The position numbers and the translations under genes were made by a program. Positions 21,781 through 31,985 of a stretch of DNA of 64,000 nucleotides are shown piece after piece. The stretch comes from Asterionellopsis glacialis. Taxonomy: Eukaryota; Bacillariophyta; Plagiogrammaphyceae; Rhaphoneidales; Asterionellopsidaceae. Position 1 is the stretch's first letter; every line of letters begins with the position of its first letter. The stretch covers positions 1-64,000 of the forward strand of contig WKLE02000153.1 of the NCBI GenBank assembly GCA_014885115.2, in the 5' to 3' direction. The notes beneath the pieces are model-generated. The model was not told the DNA's origin, made no database searches, and was given only the letters and a program-made list of their open reading frames with translations.

Positions 21781-23103
21781 ATGAGGGGAAGAAAACAGAA
21801 CGGCACTGGTAGACGACAGACAACGTCTACTCGTGGTTTTGTCAAAATAAATCATCTACGACATGAGAACTACTTGTCGAGGAAAAGCTTTCAATTTTTT
21901 ATCGTTTTTGCACCATTATTTTTTATTGGTTCAGTCATCATTTCTACGAGCAGCACTAAATCAACCTCCCATCGTTTACCTCATGGCGCTACCGTACGAG
22001 GTACGAAAAATGTAGCACAGGGGGGACATAGTAGACGGATGATGTCTTACGTAAAAAGAAAGTTTGAGGATAACGCGCGGGTAATAGTTCTAACGCCAGA
22101 ATCGCTAACAACTGATACTGAACTACACACGTTCATGAAGGAGACTTCCATAGGACGAAAATATTCAACCGGGCATCGCATTCAACATCGACGTTTTTGG
22201 GCCCGTGATGAGGGAGGCTTTGGTGGGAATAAACCCCAATGCACCCATCATCAACCAAAGAACACAACAACAGGAACTTTATCTGGAGGAATTCCACGAC
22301 AAAAGAAAGGGGCCACTCTTTTCTACCTGCTTACATCAGAAGATGATGAATACGTGTATCAGTTGCAATTGTCTGTATGTACGGCACGTGAATCGAACCC
22401 CGGTATTGATGTTTCAGTTGGCATCGTCCCAGAATACTTTGTTGACGAAAGAACGATGGAATCTGTAATCCACTTTCTCTTGGATACAATGGATGTGAAC
22501 GTATTTTGCTTTGAAAAGTTAGAGTTTGGCTACACAGGCAAGCACCAGAGATTCAATAAGAACTGGTTACGACTACGGTTGTGGGAAATGGAGGAGTTTT
22601 TCGAAAGGATACTTTACGTGGATGCCGATACTGCAATTTTGAGGGATCTATCAAGAGTTCTGTCTCTTGATGTGGACTTTGCATGTGCAAATGATATGGA
22701 TAAATTTGGAGCATACTGGTACACAACTTATGGAAAAATTCAGGCAGGAGTATTGCTATTGAAGCCTTGCAAACAAATCTTTCTTCAGATGAGAGCAATC
22801 CTCGAAAACAACGATATTACACCATTTACACACGATCAAGCGGAACAGAGCTTCTTAGACTGGTATTATAAGTTTGACGGAACTCGTTTGGGATATGAAT
22901 ATAATTATATTGCTCATGTCTCTAATCTTTACCGGCATAACCATGACAATGACGGTGACATTCAACCGTATATTGTGCATTATACTGCTCATAAAATGAA
23001 TAGACATTCTCATTTGGAACATGAAATGCAAGGTCTAGTGAAAAAATGTCACAATCGGATGAGAAAAGAAATACCCGAATTCGGGCAAAGCACTACTTTG
23101 TAA
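21781..23103 (+). CDS. GT8 glycosyltransferase, glycogenin-like, type II membrane protein
   Basis: From ATG 21781 the protein has 440 residues; upstream codons in frame have no ATG. A short basic N-terminal tail is followed by a membrane helix (SFQFFIVFAPLFFIGSVIIS, about residues 39-58), giving a Golgi-type type II orientation. The catalytic domain shows glycosyltransferase family 8 signatures: KNWLRLRLWEMEEFFERILY followed by VDADTAIL with the metal-binding DxD, ANDMDKFGAYWYTTYGKIQA and GVLLLKPC, then THDQAEQSFLDWYY. It probably transfers a UDP-activated sugar to a glycan or protein in the secretory pathway; donor and acceptor are not known. The C-terminal HYTAHKMNRHS helix fits the HK-containing end of GT8 domains. 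Confidence 0.85.
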   Translation: MRGRKQNGTGRRQTTSTRGFVKINHLRHENYLSRKSFQFFIVFAPLFFIGSVIISTSSTKSTSHRLPHGATVRGTKNVAQGGHSRRMMSYVKRKFEDNARVIVLTPESLTTDTELHTFMKETSIGRKYSTGHRIQHRRFWARDEGGFGGNKPQCTHHQPKNTTTGTLSGGIPRQKKGATLFYLLTSEDDEYVYQLQLSVCTARESNPGIDVSVGIVPEYFVDERTMESVIHFLLDTMDVNVFCFEKLEFGYTGKHQRFNKNWLRLRLWEMEEFFERILYVDADTAILRDLSRVLSLDVDFACANDMDKFGAYWYTTYGKIQAGVLLLKPCKQIFLQMRAILENNDITPFTHDQAEQSFLDWYYKFDGTRLGYEYNYIAHVSNLYRHNHDNDGDIQPYIVHYTAHKMNRHSHLEHEMQGLVKKCHNRMRKEIPEFGQSTTL

Positions 23104-23754
23104 CCATTGTAAATATTACAGGATAATATATACAAACTAAGATCATCATTTGCTTTCTGGAATGCATGTTTTGCCCATGAATAATGGTGGGGTGTGGTTT
23201 GTAATCCGTCGTTAGATTTTCGTGATTTGAAAATGCTTACTTTTAACAACTTTGATTTTTCGTGAGGGGTTAGTTATAGAGGATAAAGTAAGAGATAGGT
23301 CTCGTACTCTCCCTAACTACGACCCGGAGTCGAACGCTGGAGGGTGGAGGAGTATCGTAGGTCAAGTCCCAATCAGCCAGTTTTCGTCTAGTTTAGCTAG
23401 AGTACCTAAGCAAATGAGTACCTGTACAGTTCCGTAATAAGAATTCATGCCAGGTACTGTACATGCTACCTGGTACTGATACCTCTAGGCTAGTTATTTT
23501 CCTAGATAGAGGTCTGTTGACGTGTATTTTGTGACGATCAGTGAAATCATCGAGTTTAGTGGATGGAGGAAAGACAAAGAGACGCTGCAACGTTGCTGCA
23601 TGACAACCAAGTTTTGCTTTTGCATCTGAACAAGATATTGAAAGCGTGTCAAGTAATAGAGTTGTTTATTTTTCAGATCCACCTTTTAGTTGTCTCTGCG
23701 GGTTAGTTTTGTTGCAAATATCCCAATTCGGCATCTTCCATCTCAGTTATGGTC
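23104..23754. other. Spacer upstream of the selenoprotein gene
   Basis: The spacer contains the promoter of the FrnE-like selenoprotein gene and the GT8 3' flank. A GGTACC/TGTACAG palindrome cluster occupies 23400-23485. I see no independent gene. Confidence 0.5.
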
Positions 23755-24981
23755 ATGTTTTCGACTCTGTTTTTGAAACAACGTACTACAACTAGGTTTG
23801 GTGCAGCTTTGCAGCGACGTTATTTCTCTTCTACCGATACTGGACCCCTGGTGATTCCAGTTGAACTTGTTTCAGGTTAGTCAAGGATAACAGGTTGATT
23901 CGTTCAGCCAAGTAATGTCGAAGGTCTTCTAGCAATCATGGGTGCGCCTTTTCCTTCCTTCCGACTTCTTGTCTATTCTTAATACTATCTCAACAAAATT
24001 GTTCCCTTCTTTTCTCGTATAGATACGTTATGACCCAATGGGTATATCGGGAAGAAATACCTCAATAGAGCAATCCAAGAGATACTATCGTCCCCTCTTC
24101 CCGAAGCACCTAGACCCGTTTCGTTTTCTGTGATTCGGGTCCCCTTTTTCCTTGAGCCACACTACGATGAAAACCTTCCCTTTATTGAATCCAATCGTGA
24201 ACGCCTAACAAAAAAGTGGGGTGGCGCGGAAGGTTGGAATCGTCAAAAGAGGGCTCACAATTTGAAAGGAAGAGGACAAGATGCAGGTGCGTTTTTTAAG
24301 CAAGATTACGTGTTAAAGATTAATTGTGCGGCGGTGTTCTCTCACAATTAAAGTTGTTTATTTTATCTGTTATCAGGTATCCCGCACTTCAATCTTGACC
24401 GTTTAGCCAGTAACACAATGGCGTCTCATCGTCTGATTCAATATATAGGAAAAACATATGGTCTCGCAGTCAGCGAAGCTATCTATGATTTGCTCAACGT
24501 GTAAGTAGCCAGCTTCAAGAATGCTCAAAGTTTTACCTCTTTTTTGTCATGAATATTTTCGTTCCTCAAATACTTGGTTACGTTCGTTATTTATAGTTAT
24601 TATTTTGTTGATGGACACGCACTTAATGATAGACCTCGACTAGCAAACGTTGTCTCTAGTGAATTGAAGAATATTCTTGGCAATGACTCAGCACCATCAG
24701 AATCCGAGCTATTGGAATTCTTGAATTCAAACGAAGGTAGAAAGGAGATAGAAGAAGCTTTGTATGCGCTCAACGAGCTAGGTGTTCATGGAATACCAAA
24801 ATTCATCATAGAGGGACGAACTGTTGTAGATGGGGCAGCTAGAGATGACGTTTTTGTTGAGGTTTTCCGTCAAATCGAAAAGAAAGGAACAATTGCGAAT
24901 GGACCGATCTTTGCAGATATTTTAGGTATTTCTCAAGAGATAGTTGAGCAAGGCAGTCATCAATATATAGTAGATGCTTAA
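23755..24981 (+). CDS. DsbA/FrnE-like thioredoxin-fold protein with in-frame UGA, predicted selenoprotein
   Basis: Four exons: 23755-23876, 24023-24286, 24377-24500 and 24597-24981. The downstream junctions are all phase-consistent. The body reads as a FrnE-type DsbA oxidoreductase: IPVELVSDTL, then the UGA codon at 24031-24033, then PNGYIGKKYLNRAIQEI. In this family the place of the UGA is the first Cys of the CPWC active site (SDTVCPWCYIGKRRL), so I read it as selenocysteine; the second active-site Cys is Gly here. Later VPFFLEP, RLIQYIGKTYG and LGVHGIPKFIIEGR match FrnE. A SECIS-like element follows at 25050-25093. The N-terminus MFSTLFLKQRTTTRFGAAL is a mitochondrial-type presequence, but its frame and that of the body differ by one base near 23819-23822, so the start is uncertain. 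Confidence 0.72.
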
Positions 24982-25245
24982 AAATATGGTAGGTAGTAAT
25001 CCAAACCAACAAACATGCTCTTGCAGAAAGTTCCGATTATGTTACGAGAATGACGACTTCCAATAAAGAATGCTTTCTTGTTGAGAGTCTGATAGAACTA
25101 GGATGACGGATACCGTCCTGAGCAAAATGCTTGGTTGTAGACTACTTTAAAATACCGAACATCAATTATATCTAGAATTGGAGACTTTGCTGTTTGACAA
25201 TATATACAATGTTTGTAATAATCTGTTGGGGAAAAAAAAAATGCT
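24975..25245 (+). repeat. Direct repeat copy 1 (selenoprotein 3' UTR)
   Basis: From the stop codon region to about 25245 this sequence matches 29020-29265 in the same orientation, roughly 75-80 percent by eye, strongest from GTAGTAATCC through GACGGATACC and again at CTAGAATTGGAGACTT. This copy carries the intact SECIS core. Confidence 0.8.
25050..25093 (+). promoter_or_regulatory. Type II SECIS element in the 3' UTR
   Basis: 69 bases after the FrnE-like stop codon. Quartet ATGA (25050-25053) faces TGAT (25090-25093). Stem II pairs 25055-25064 with 25080-25089: nine of ten positions pair, counting two G-U. The unpaired AA (25065-25066) starts eleven bases after ATGA. A mini-stem 25067-25070/25075-25078 closes a four-base loop, the type II shape. 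The outer stem is irregular; TCCG (25032-25035) could pair with a CGGA near 25105-25109. These are the features that recruit SBP2 for UGA recoding in eukaryotes. Confidence 0.72.
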
Positions 25246-26712
25246 GTGCCCCTGCGCTTTCCCTCTCTTCAAGCTGCTCCCAAGGCTGGTATTGATAGTC
25301 CTCCACAAAACCAAAGTCATATTATCCAAGAGCATCTTTTTACAGGTTAGACTTTGAGGCCTCTCTGCAACTTTTTCAGCTGGTGGAAGCTTTTGACTTT
25401 GCCTGTAACTGCAGGCCTGGCAAACAATTTCAAACTCTGTACTTCACTTCTGACAAAAAGGTAGTTACTACTTTCTAACAGGCAAGAGACAGTCTACCTA
25501 TGCCCAAAAAGAACATTCAGTTGGTACCTCAATTTTTAGAATGAATTACTGCTTCTTTGTTGGTCCCCTTGTTCTTAGCTTGCACCCTTCTCTTCTTCTT
25601 AGGAAGTTGTTCTCCAGACTTTTCAACCTCTACACAGCCAATTTTATGACAAACATTCCACTTTCTATCTGGCAATATAACATTCTTCTTTCTTTGTTGT
25701 TGTGTTGGACAACACTGCAACATATCACTCATCGTAACTCTTCATTTGCACAAACTGTTTCATTAGAGAGGGGCAATTTGATATTACAGAAGCTGCCATG
25801 TATGTCTAATATTCTTGGATAAGGGACAAAGAGAAGATGATGGAGCTGATGGGCATCCTACTTTCCCACCCCACATTGAGCTCTACATTAAAACATTGTG
25901 AGTTAAAGGAGATGTAGGTCAAACTGCTTGCAGCTGTGAAGCAGATTCACAAGTAGGATGAAAACTTCAGGGAGGAGCTGATGATGCAATTCAGGCAGAA
26001 GTTGAATAGGAGGAGGATCAACAGTGGTGATCTAACAATGGATCTCATCAAAGAACATATGATGGATCTATTGCAGCAAAATAAAATACCATCATTGAAA
26101 AAGTATATCAAAGACAATGAGGATCAAACAAACAATAATTCACAAGAAGAAAGAAGAAGAAGGATAGCAGGTGGATTGGTATATTTTGCCAAATATTATT
26201 GGAGTGGTGAACCATGTATGCTTCCTGAAAGTTATAACTTAAACAGAAAGGTGTCATCCATTGATTGCATGGCAACAGTGGTACCACCCAAAACTATTTC
26301 TGACAAACAAAACATTTTTACTGTTCATAAACGTATTTTGATTGGTTAGTACATCAAGCTCTGACGTCATGAATTACAGTCACTCAGCGGGAATCTCAAC
26401 ACGCCCGCTTTTCTTACCGGTATTTTTAATTAGGGAGTCTTGTTGTTTCGCGTTAGAATTCTCCTTCTCTTTTGCATTATTGTTGGGGCTATCTCTTGTC
26501 TGTTTGTGATGCGAACCCAAAACGCAATAAAGATACTTTTTTTTTCACACCAGAACATTTTCCAAAAACTTTCGTCAGAAGCAATGTTAAACATAAATAT
26601 CTCGCTCTATTTGTCACTCAAAAGAAGTCAATACTAACTGCTGACAAACTCCTTTCGCCATTACATACCAATCCCTCTGACAAATATCAGCAGATAGCAT
26701 AACGGTATCATC
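25246..26712. other. Gene-poor spacer, possible degenerate insertion
   Basis: No reliable gene. Frames at 25529-25732 (-), 25541-25822 (+) and 25981-26349 (+, 122 codons, rich in Arg/Lys/Asn) have no domain I recognise. The segment lies between the two UTR repeats. A perfect TGACGTCA palindrome lies at 26362-26369, about 345 bp upstream of the acyltransferase-like start. Confidence 0.45.
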
Positions 26713-28872
26713 ATGCCGGTGATGTTAGCACTTGCCACGTCTTACGCGGCATATCAGGCATATTGTCAAAAACAACTCAAAGATGACAAGGATGATGACA
26801 ACGAAATGGTTCATGACAGTCATAATGACGATGACAATTCGAATACTCAGCAACAAGTTCTTCTTCCTTCTTCACGTCGTATATTACGCCACAACGACAT
26901 TATTGATCCTACTATTGATTTACATGGAAAGACATTTATTGAGCTGTTACCATTTGAAAAAAACTTGAGTTTATTAGAAACATCCATATCTACCATCACG
27001 TATTATGATGGTAATTATAAAGATATTGTATCAACCTTACAGAAACGTGTATTTGATATTGTCTATCGTAATCCATGGTTAGGTGGTTGGATTGTTCTAC
27101 AACGACGACCATCGGTAGAAGCAGGAGGTCAAGGTGATGGTGAAATACAACTCATGTATGATCCAAGTAGTGATGATTTAGCAAATCAAGATCAATTATT
27201 CCAATGTTATGACAATACTAATGATGATGGTGAACGAATTGAAATTAGTCGTGATTCAACACCGTATAAAGATTTGATGTCAATTTTGTTGAAAAGACAA
27301 ACCACAAGCACAAGCACAACATCCATACTTGTACCAACAAGTTATGAATTACTGAATCAACCGAATCAATCCTTATGGAGAGTTTCTGTTATACCTGATT
27401 GTCATACACCAGACACAAAATTTGCATTAGTCGTGTCCATGTCACATGTGTTAGGTGATGCACGAACATTTTATCAAATTTATCAAATGTTGATAAATAC
27501 TACTAATTCTACTACTGTTCAAGAACTGAATCCAATACGTCATTTGACATTCATGGCAGAACTAGAACAATTTATGGGAACTCAAGAAACCTATTATGTC
27601 CAAAATTGCATATCCAATCCTAAATGGTTATCATCGATATCATCGTCGTCGTCGACAACACCCAAAACAACAAAACTGTCAACATCTTCTACTTCTTCGT
27701 CTTCTGCTACTACAAGCAGCAACATCAAGGAAGAGGAATCTTTACAAGGTCGTATATTCTATGTATCTATGGATTGGATACAACAGCGTAAATTAGAATG
27801 TTCTATTTTACGAAATAACAAGTCGCAAACACATGAAGAACAACAGCGATCATCGTCATTATCATCACAAACCGCACTAACTTCCTCAATTATACCTGTA
27901 CTACATTCAAGAAATGCAGTATCGTCTAATTCAATTATTTGTTCATGGTTCTTTAACATCTTGAAAACAAAAGTTGGATTAATGACTGTTAATTTCATTC
28001 AAGATGGTATTCATTACAGCAATAAAGATGATGGTGATCAAACCAAAATACAACAAGCATTCAAATTCAATAAAAAAGAACAAGCTAAATTACCTACATC
28101 TAATTTAGTGGGGAATTATATTAATACAATACCTTATACTTCAAAAGACTATGAATTACCTGAATACATTGAAAAATCATTAGAGACAGGTAAACGTCTA
28201 AGTTATTATGATACCAATACCAAACTTTACTTGGCAGAACCAACAACTACTACATCTACTACTGCGACTAGTAGTGATGATACTAGTAACAACATGAATG
28301 ACAAGAATGATAAACAAAAAGATGATAAAGTAGAAAGGAGAGGTACTCACAACTCAGAAGATGACACAGATACTGACCGGGCAGCTACAACCACTTTTGC
28401 AATAGCAACCAATTGGAGTAAATGGTCGTGGGTAGATTTAGATCTTCCATGTCATGCTTCTCATAATACTTTCGAGAAGAAGAAGGATAATGATGGTCCT
28501 AGTGCCAGTAATAACTGCCACACAGAAAAAGATTGGACGGCGGAGGCTACTACCACGACAAACAAAACCAGAACAACAAGCAAAGATAATGATGATGATA
28601 ATGATGGTTCAGGCAACGGAATAAAACAGGTACTTCATTTACCATTATATGATGGGCATCTTCTGAAATCAACATTACTGACCAAAATGGCATTCATCAA
28701 TGTATTCACAGCAACATGTGGTTCCTCAACAACGGGAAGGAATAACAAAACTACAGATGGACAACGAGCAAAACAACAGCGGCGGTTAGGTGCCTATATC
28801 TTAGCTCCAAAGGCTGTCATGAAACAAATAGACTCATCTGGTATCATTGATGAAATTATTGATCATTTTTAA
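26713..28872 (+). CDS. Condensation-domain/wax synthase-like acyltransferase
   Basis: Single-exon gene of 719 residues. MSHVLGDARTFYQIYQ (His245, Asp249) supplies the HxxxD motif of the CoA-dependent acyltransferase/condensation superfamily. Supporting features are VYRNPWLGGWIVLQRRP upstream and a preserved C-terminal block (LYDGHLLKSTLLTKMAFINVF to LGAYILAPKAVMKQI). The best-known relatives with this layout are wax ester synthase/DGAT and alcohol acyltransferases; substrates are not determinable. Several low-complexity inserts (Ser/Thr-rich about 311-345, Asp/Asn/Thr-rich about 510-560 and 585-640) inflate the length. A hydrophobic N-terminus (MPVMLALATSYAAYQAY) could anchor or target it. 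It sits between two direct repeats of the selenoprotein 3' UTR, so the whole unit may be an insertion. Confidence 0.65.
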   Translation: MPVMLALATSYAAYQAYCQKQLKDDKDDDNEMVHDSHNDDDNSNTQQQVLLPSSRRILRHNDIIDPTIDLHGKTFIELLPFEKNLSLLETSISTITYYDGNYKDIVSTLQKRVFDIVYRNPWLGGWIVLQRRPSVEAGGQGDGEIQLMYDPSSDDLANQDQLFQCYDNTNDDGERIEISRDSTPYKDLMSILLKRQTTSTSTTSILVPTSYELLNQPNQSLWRVSVIPDCHTPDTKFALVVSMSHVLGDARTFYQIYQMLINTTNSTTVQELNPIRHLTFMAELEQFMGTQETYYVQNCISNPKWLSSISSSSSTTPKTTKLSTSSTSSSSATTSSNIKEEESLQGRIFYVSMDWIQQRKLECSILRNNKSQTHEEQQRSSSLSSQTALTSSIIPVLHSRNAVSSNSIICSWFFNILKTKVGLMTVNFIQDGIHYSNKDDGDQTKIQQAFKFNKKEQAKLPTSNLVGNYINTIPYTSKDYELPEYIEKSLETGKRLSYYDTNTKLYLAEPTTTTSTTATSSDDTSNNMNDKNDKQKDDKVERRGTHNSEDDTDTDRAATTTFAIATNWSKWSWVDLDLPCHASHNTFEKKKDNDGPSASNNCHTEKDWTAEATTTTNKTRTTSKDNDDDNDGSGNGIKQVLHLPLYDGHLLKSTLLTKMAFINVFTATCGSSTTGRNNKTTDGQRAKQQRRLGAYILAPKAVMKQIDSSGIIDEIIDHF

Positions 28873-29292
28873 AGAGCAGTAAATACACGCACACGCTCGA
28901 AAGAAAGAAGACGAAAGTACTTTGTCCATTTTTACACCAATTACGGTGGTACTGAGTGTTTGCCTCTACACTACCTTTTTAGATGTCTAGAGCCAGTACC
29001 CGAGATACCCGGCACTAGCTGCTTAAAAAAATGGTAGTAATCCAAACGAACAAAGATGCTCATGTACAAACTTCCGATTATGAGACGAGAATATCAACTT
29101 GCGAAAGATTAGGAATACTCTCTTGTTGAAAGCCTGTCAGACTTAGAGTGACGGATACCACTATGCGAAAATGCTCGGTTGTAGGCTCCTAATATGTATT
29201 AAACTTAAATTATTCTAGAATTGGAGACTTGTTCGATTATATACATAATATTTCTAAAAAATGCCGCATTCCTGTCGGAGAAGGACCCTGTT
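28873..29292. other. Convergent spacer holding repeat copy 2
   Basis: This lies between the stops of the acyltransferase-like gene (+) and the phosphoglycerate mutase (-). Its right half is the second copy of the UTR repeat; the left half is unremarkable. Confidence 0.6.
29020..29265 (+). repeat. Direct repeat copy 2 (degenerate SECIS-bearing UTR)
   Basis: It starts with GCTTAAAAAAATGG, matching the stop-codon neighbourhood of the selenoprotein (GCTTAAAAATATGG), and stays alignable to about 29265. The SECIS core is damaged: ATGA reads ATAT and the facing TGAT reads TGTC. No matching coding exon precedes it. Confidence 0.78.
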
Positions 29293-31985
29293 CTATGCCT
29301 GTACTGGTTCCCTCTGTACTGTTTCAGCTTCCTCCTCAACAATGAAGTCTTCTTCAAGAAGCTCGCAAGGCTTGAATAAATAGTCCACTGCAGAGCCAAA
29401 ATCGTACTTTTCAAGAGGATCTTCACCAGTACCCTCATCAAGTAAACTTATACACTTCCTCCTAACGTTGTATACCAGTGGTACACCATTGGGAAGATGA
29501 AGATCATTCATATTTTCCTCTGGGATTTCGCACAAGTGCATGAGGATGCCACGGATAGCATTTTCATGACTTGTAATCAACACACGCTTACCCTTTGCCA
29601 CAGCTTCCGGAACGATTCTTTCAGTGTAAAATGGAATTGACCTATCCATGCACATTTTGAGAGATTCTGACTTAGGAAACTTTCGATGCAATTGAAACTT
29701 TTTCGCTTCAATGCTGCGAAATAGCGTTTCTGAAAATGAAATTCGAATATCACTGACATATTTGGTACGCTTGTAGTCATTTCCGGGGTATTCAAATGAG
29801 AAGGAAGATGTTTTGGGGGGTGGAATATTGAACCCTCTCCGCCACTTTTTCAGTTGATCCTCGCCATAGATATTCCCCACCATCTTTTTACTTTTTCCAG
29901 TTAGGGCACCATAGTGACGTTCATTCAATCTCCAAGATTTGATGACAGGAAGCCAGGTCATGTCAAGCTCATCAAGGATATACCATGCGGTTTCAATGGC
30001 ACGTGTAAGCCAGCTTGAATAAACAACATCAAATTGGAACCCATGCTTTCTCAACAACTGTCCAGCTCGCTTAGCATCTTCCACGCCACTTTCGGCGAGT
30101 GGGGGGTCCTCCCAGCCTGTAAAGAGAGCAAGTAAATTATGTGGAGTCCGTCCGTGTCGTACAAACACGACAACGGGATCTTTTTCGACGTCTACTTGTC
30201 CTATATTCGGAACAACCCCCTGGAGCTCTGATGCATCTTTCACGTTTGTATCTTCCTCGAATTCACCTTCTTCGTCATCTTCATTTACCATCGAAGACCC
30301 TCCATTGACAAGTTTCACTTGGCGTTCTCCTGTATCTTCTACGAATTGTTCTGCCCATTTTTCCATTTCCTTTTCTTCTCTTAGTTTCATCAATGACTTC
30401 TCCATTGTAGTTAGTCTCTTTGTTTGTTTCTTGATTTCCGAATCTCCATCTGTACCTGGCACTTGCAGTCTCCAGCTTTCCTGCCGTTTTAAGGCCTTAT
30501 TTAGCAAACCAGGTTTTTCTAGAAAGACACCGGATGTGTGCAATTGAGTTAGACTACCTTCTTTGGGGGGGATTGGCTTCATGTATTTATCAAATTTGTA
30601 AACAACTGGGATTCCAGAGGGAATGGTAAGATCACGAGTGTCCTTATCTGGTACATCTATGGTTTTCGGTAGCCGCCGTAAGAAGGGAAAGCATGGTAAT
30701 TCACGTAAGGCATACTTGATATCGCATCACAAATAGATGAGGAAAACCAAGAAAAGCAAGGATGCATAACTTACCATCAATTATCTTACAGAGACCTCGG
30801 AGAGAATTGGAATGACCCACGATCATCACATTGTTGCCTTTGCGAAGATCCCGAGATATTTTGTATTCCCAAAGAGGTCTGGTTCGTTCCATACAGTCTT
30901 TAAGTGATTCTGTTAAAGGTATTTGCTCTTCCGTAAGGTCGGAATATTTTCGATCTAGAGATGGATCAAACTCTCCACCTTTTTTGGCAGGAGGTGGCCG
31001 TGACTTTAACGACCGTCTCCTATAACAAGAGGTAGCCGACATTGAAAATGCGTTATTTCTTTTCTAAAAAATATTTAATCGACAACGAAATCCTAGTGAG
31101 AATGCAAAATTTGGAAAACAATACGTACCATGCCTGAACAACATCAGAACCAAGTTTTTTTGCTGTTTCCTTTTTCGACAATCCAGTAACGTCCCCATAC
31201 ATACGCTCATTTAATCTCCATGACTTAAAAATTGGTAAATAGACGCTATCAAGTTCTTGTACAATAGTCCATACAGAACGAATTGCACGTTTTAGTCTCG
31301 ACGTGTAAATAATATCAGGTTCATAACCAGCCTCTATTAGGAGGCTAATGTGCGAAACAAAATAATACAACAAAGTAAATGAAATAAAAGCATCACCGTT
31401 AGCCTTTCTCATTGAGTTTTATAAAAAGAACAAAAATAAATTTTAACAGGTGAACATTTCTATCGCAACATGGCAAAAGACTCACCGAGCTGCATGCTCA
31501 CATTCTTGAATCCCTTGTTCTGTCAAGTCTGGATCAGCCCAACCCGTAAATGTGTAATTTTGTTTCCATGTAGAGGTACCAGTACAAACCATAATGAGGT
31601 TACCAGGTTTGGTTGCTGAGGATGGTAACAAGGTATTTCGTACCATTCTAATGGGTTTGACAAGTAATCGTTTCCATCGAGGGAGATCGTCAATTAGTTT
31701 GTATCCCTCGTCGAGAACATTTTTACGTTCCTGCTTGGGAGTAAGACAACGAGAATATTCTTCATCAGTATCATATCCAGTTGACATGCTCAATCGGCTA
31801 CTAACATGAACAGAGGCGGTGTGGTGGCTATCAACTCGTCCCACCGCATCATTTCCCAATACCAACAATCTTGTTGCTATCGATCTTGATTCACTGTTGG
31901 ACGATCTAAAACTGACGAATGTACCCCGCGATGAACCAAGCAGATGGAGGAGAAGAAGAGCGTACGTTAATTTTTGCTTCACCAT
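29293..31985 (-). CDS. Double-domain phosphoglycerate mutase, first domain catalytically altered
   Basis: Four exons, complement(join(29293..30656, 30775..31019, 31129..31344, 31486..31985)), 774 residues; all phases close. The start is the ATG of MVKQKLTYALLLLHLLGSSR, a signal-peptide-like leader, so the protein probably enters the ER or plastid. Two cofactor-dependent phosphoglycerate mutase domains follow. Domain 1 (about residues 130-390) keeps FTGWADPDLTEQG, RLKRAIRSVW, NERMYGDVTG and GHSNSLRGL, but the RHG motif reads CTG, losing the phospho-accepting His and the Arg. Domain 2 (about 490-720) keeps VRHGRTPHN, WLTRAIETAW, NERHYGALTG and SHENAIRGIL and should be active. Known family reaction: 3-phosphoglycerate to 2-phosphoglycerate. 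Domain 1 is probably regulatory or structural. Its gene is convergent with the acyltransferase-like gene. Confidence 0.88.

Noticed and set aside
25529..26349. Short frames in the spacer, including a Cys/Lys-rich reverse frame and a 122-codon forward frame, considered as transposase remnants
   Set aside because: No transposase catalytic motif, no terminal repeats and no frame continuity; too weak to call.
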